This document shows positions 63,192 through 64,000 of a stretch of 64,000 bases of DNA, piece by piece. The translations under genes were made by a program, and so were the position numbers. The notes under the pieces were generated by a model, which did no database searches, had not been told where the DNA came from, and worked only from the letters and a program-made list of their open reading frames with translations. Each line of letters opens with the position of its first letter. Position 1 is the stretch's first letter. The stretch is from Clostridiales bacterium. GTDB taxonomy: Bacteria > Bacillota > Clostridia > Lachnospirales > Lachnospiraceae. Location of the stretch: positions 73,027-137,026 of the forward strand of contig JAGZHZ010000003.1 of the NCBI GenBank assembly GCA_018366495.1, written 5' to 3'.

Positions 63192-63632
63192 ATGTTAAAT
63201 GTAGGACAATTAAATGAAGGCTTTGTTCTTGACCACATCGAGGCTGGAAAGAGCATGGAAATCTATCGCTATTTAAAGCTGGACAAGTTGGACTGCTGTG
63301 TTGCCATTATCAAAAATGCCCGCAGCAATAAAATGGGAAAAAAAGATATCATCAAAGTAGAATGCCCTATCGATATGCTGGACTTAAATATTCTCGGTTT
63401 TATTGATCATAATATCACCGTCAATATCATAAAAGATGGACTGATCGTGGACAAAAAAGTCCTGTCTCTTCCAAAACAGCTCGTGAATATTATAAAATGT
63501 AAAAATCCTCGCTGCATCACCTCTATTGAGCAGGAATTAGATCATATTTTCCTTCTTACTGACCCTGAAAAAGAGGTATATCGCTGTAAATACTGTGAAG
63601 AAAAATACAGCGGACATAAGAAAAAATATTAA
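63192..63632 (+). CDS. pyrI: Aspartate carbamoyltransferase regulatory chain
   Basis: 146 residues. The N-terminal allosteric domain binds nucleotides ('KLDCCVAIIKNARSNKMGKKDIIKVE' in part), and the C-terminal zinc domain has the four cysteines 'CKNPRC' and 'CKYC'. AGGAGG precedes the ATG. PyrB-PyrI pairs occur in some Clostridia and confer feedback by nucleotides. A terminator follows. Confidence 0.95.
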   Translation: MLNVGQLNEGFVLDHIEAGKSMEIYRYLKLDKLDCCVAIIKNARSNKMGKKDIIKVECPIDMLDLNILGFIDHNITVNIIKDGLIVDKKVLSLPKQLVNIIKCKNPRCITSIEQELDHIFLLTDPEKEVYRCKYCEEKYSGHKKKY

Positions 63633-63637
63633 TAAAA

Positions 63638-63698
63638 AACAGGAAACGGTACATCTCTCGTCTCTTCAGATGAGAAACATACCGTTTCCTGCTTTTTA
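63638..63698. terminator. Terminator of pyrB-pyrI
   Basis: Twelve-base stem CAGGAAACGGTA / TACCGTTTCCTG with an inner partly paired loop, followed by CTTTTTATTTT on the plus strand. It also lies just beyond the stop of the convergent zinc-ribbon gene. Confidence 0.85.
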
Positions 63699-64000
63699 TT
63701 TTACGCTCTCTTCTTCTTTCTTTTTTCTGCCTGTATTTTTTATAAATTCTGTATGACATTTAGGACATGTAATATTCAATTTTCCTTTCCCTTTTGGAAT
63801 ACGAATTTTCTGTTTACAATTTGGACAGGTATAAATATGATATTCCTTTCTCTGATTCATAATATATTTTTCTTTTCTTATTTTTCCCAGAAACTTATTT
63901 TTTATATTTAAATATCTCTGATTTTCCTGATAACGCTTTGTCACATTTTTAGAAAACATACGAAAATAAGAAATGATCAACAATCCTAAGATCAGAGAGT
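63696..64000 (-). CDS. Zinc-ribbon membrane protein, C-terminal part; gene runs off the right edge
   Basis: About 101 residues are visible and the frame is open to the window edge, so the N-terminus lies to the right. The visible part starts in a hydrophobic segment ('ILGLLIISYFRMF'), continues with a Tyr/Lys/Arg-rich linker and ends in a zinc ribbon 'YTCPNCKQKIRIPKGKG' and 'CPKCHTEFIKN'. Proteins with one or two membrane helices followed by this ribbon are common in Lachnospiraceae and of unknown function. An internal start at 63983 (TTG) is not needed. Confidence 0.78.
   Translation of the reverse strand, partial: SLILGLLIISYFRMFSKNVTKRYQENQRYLNIKNKFLGKIRKEKYIMNQRKEYHIYTCPNCKQKIRIPKGKGKLNITCPKCHTEFIKNTGRKKKEEESVK

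Overview
The window reads as a chromosomal segment of a Gram-positive, low-to-moderate-GC anaerobe of the Clostridia, most likely a Lachnospiraceae gut bacterium. The reasons are the gene content (PolC-type replicase, IspG, DUF5688, DUF3786 and DUF2284 proteins, YesM/YesN regulators, secreted GH13 amylases, Ppk1/Ppx), the strong AGGAGG ribosome-binding sites, and the TTGACA/TATAAT-type promoters. No prophage, transposase, CRISPR array or rRNA was seen. I cannot name the species from the sequence alone.

Layout. 1-18.7 kb (minus strand): the 5' part of asnB with its own promoter and leader hairpin; an SH3-domain membrane protein with tRNA-Arg(CCG) just upstream; a DUF5688 protein; then a run efp, M24 peptidase, aroK, YqeG-type HAD, patatin, aminotransferase, polC, ispG, followed upstream by ilvE, folA, pepV and a secreted C39-like protease. 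18.8-24.9 kb: homocysteine methyltransferase, hom, an SseB-domain protein, mntP behind a yybP-ykoY manganese riboswitch, and aspA with a divergent LysR regulator. 26.0-33.6 kb (minus): HAD, deoC, deoB, udp (nucleoside salvage), a small alarmone synthetase, a thioredoxin-fold protein without CxxC, Ogg, larC and nth. 33.9-35.2 kb (plus): a DUF3786 gene and a DUF2284 gene broken by an in-frame stop.

35.2-45.0 kb is the accessory core. It holds a 32-residue small protein gene, an XRE regulator with a degenerate LexA/S24-like C-terminus, a solute-binding-like protein in an operon with YesN and YesM but without permeases, and, divergent from them, two secreted GH13 enzymes. The second GH13 gene is frameshifted just after its signal peptide. 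45.2-48.1 kb is a copA-csoR-copZ copper resistance operon with a recognisable CsoR operator. 48.3-50.2 kb carries a PHP phosphoesterase, a small protein and a Cof-type HAD. 50.4-54.1 kb is ppx-ppk. 54.3-60.8 kb is a folate operon folC-folE-HD-folP-folBK continuing into pheA and a DUF815 ATPase. 61.0-64.0 kb holds a CmpB-like membrane protein, a PH-domain protein, pyrB-pyrI, and the C-terminal part of a zinc-ribbon membrane protein.

The most notable observations are an exact 15-bp tandem duplication in folP that inserts five residues into the substrate loop of dihydropteroate synthase, where small duplications are known to give sulfonamide resistance; the premature stop in the DUF2284 gene; the frameshifted amylase; and the permease-less solute-binding-protein/two-component/GH13 locus.
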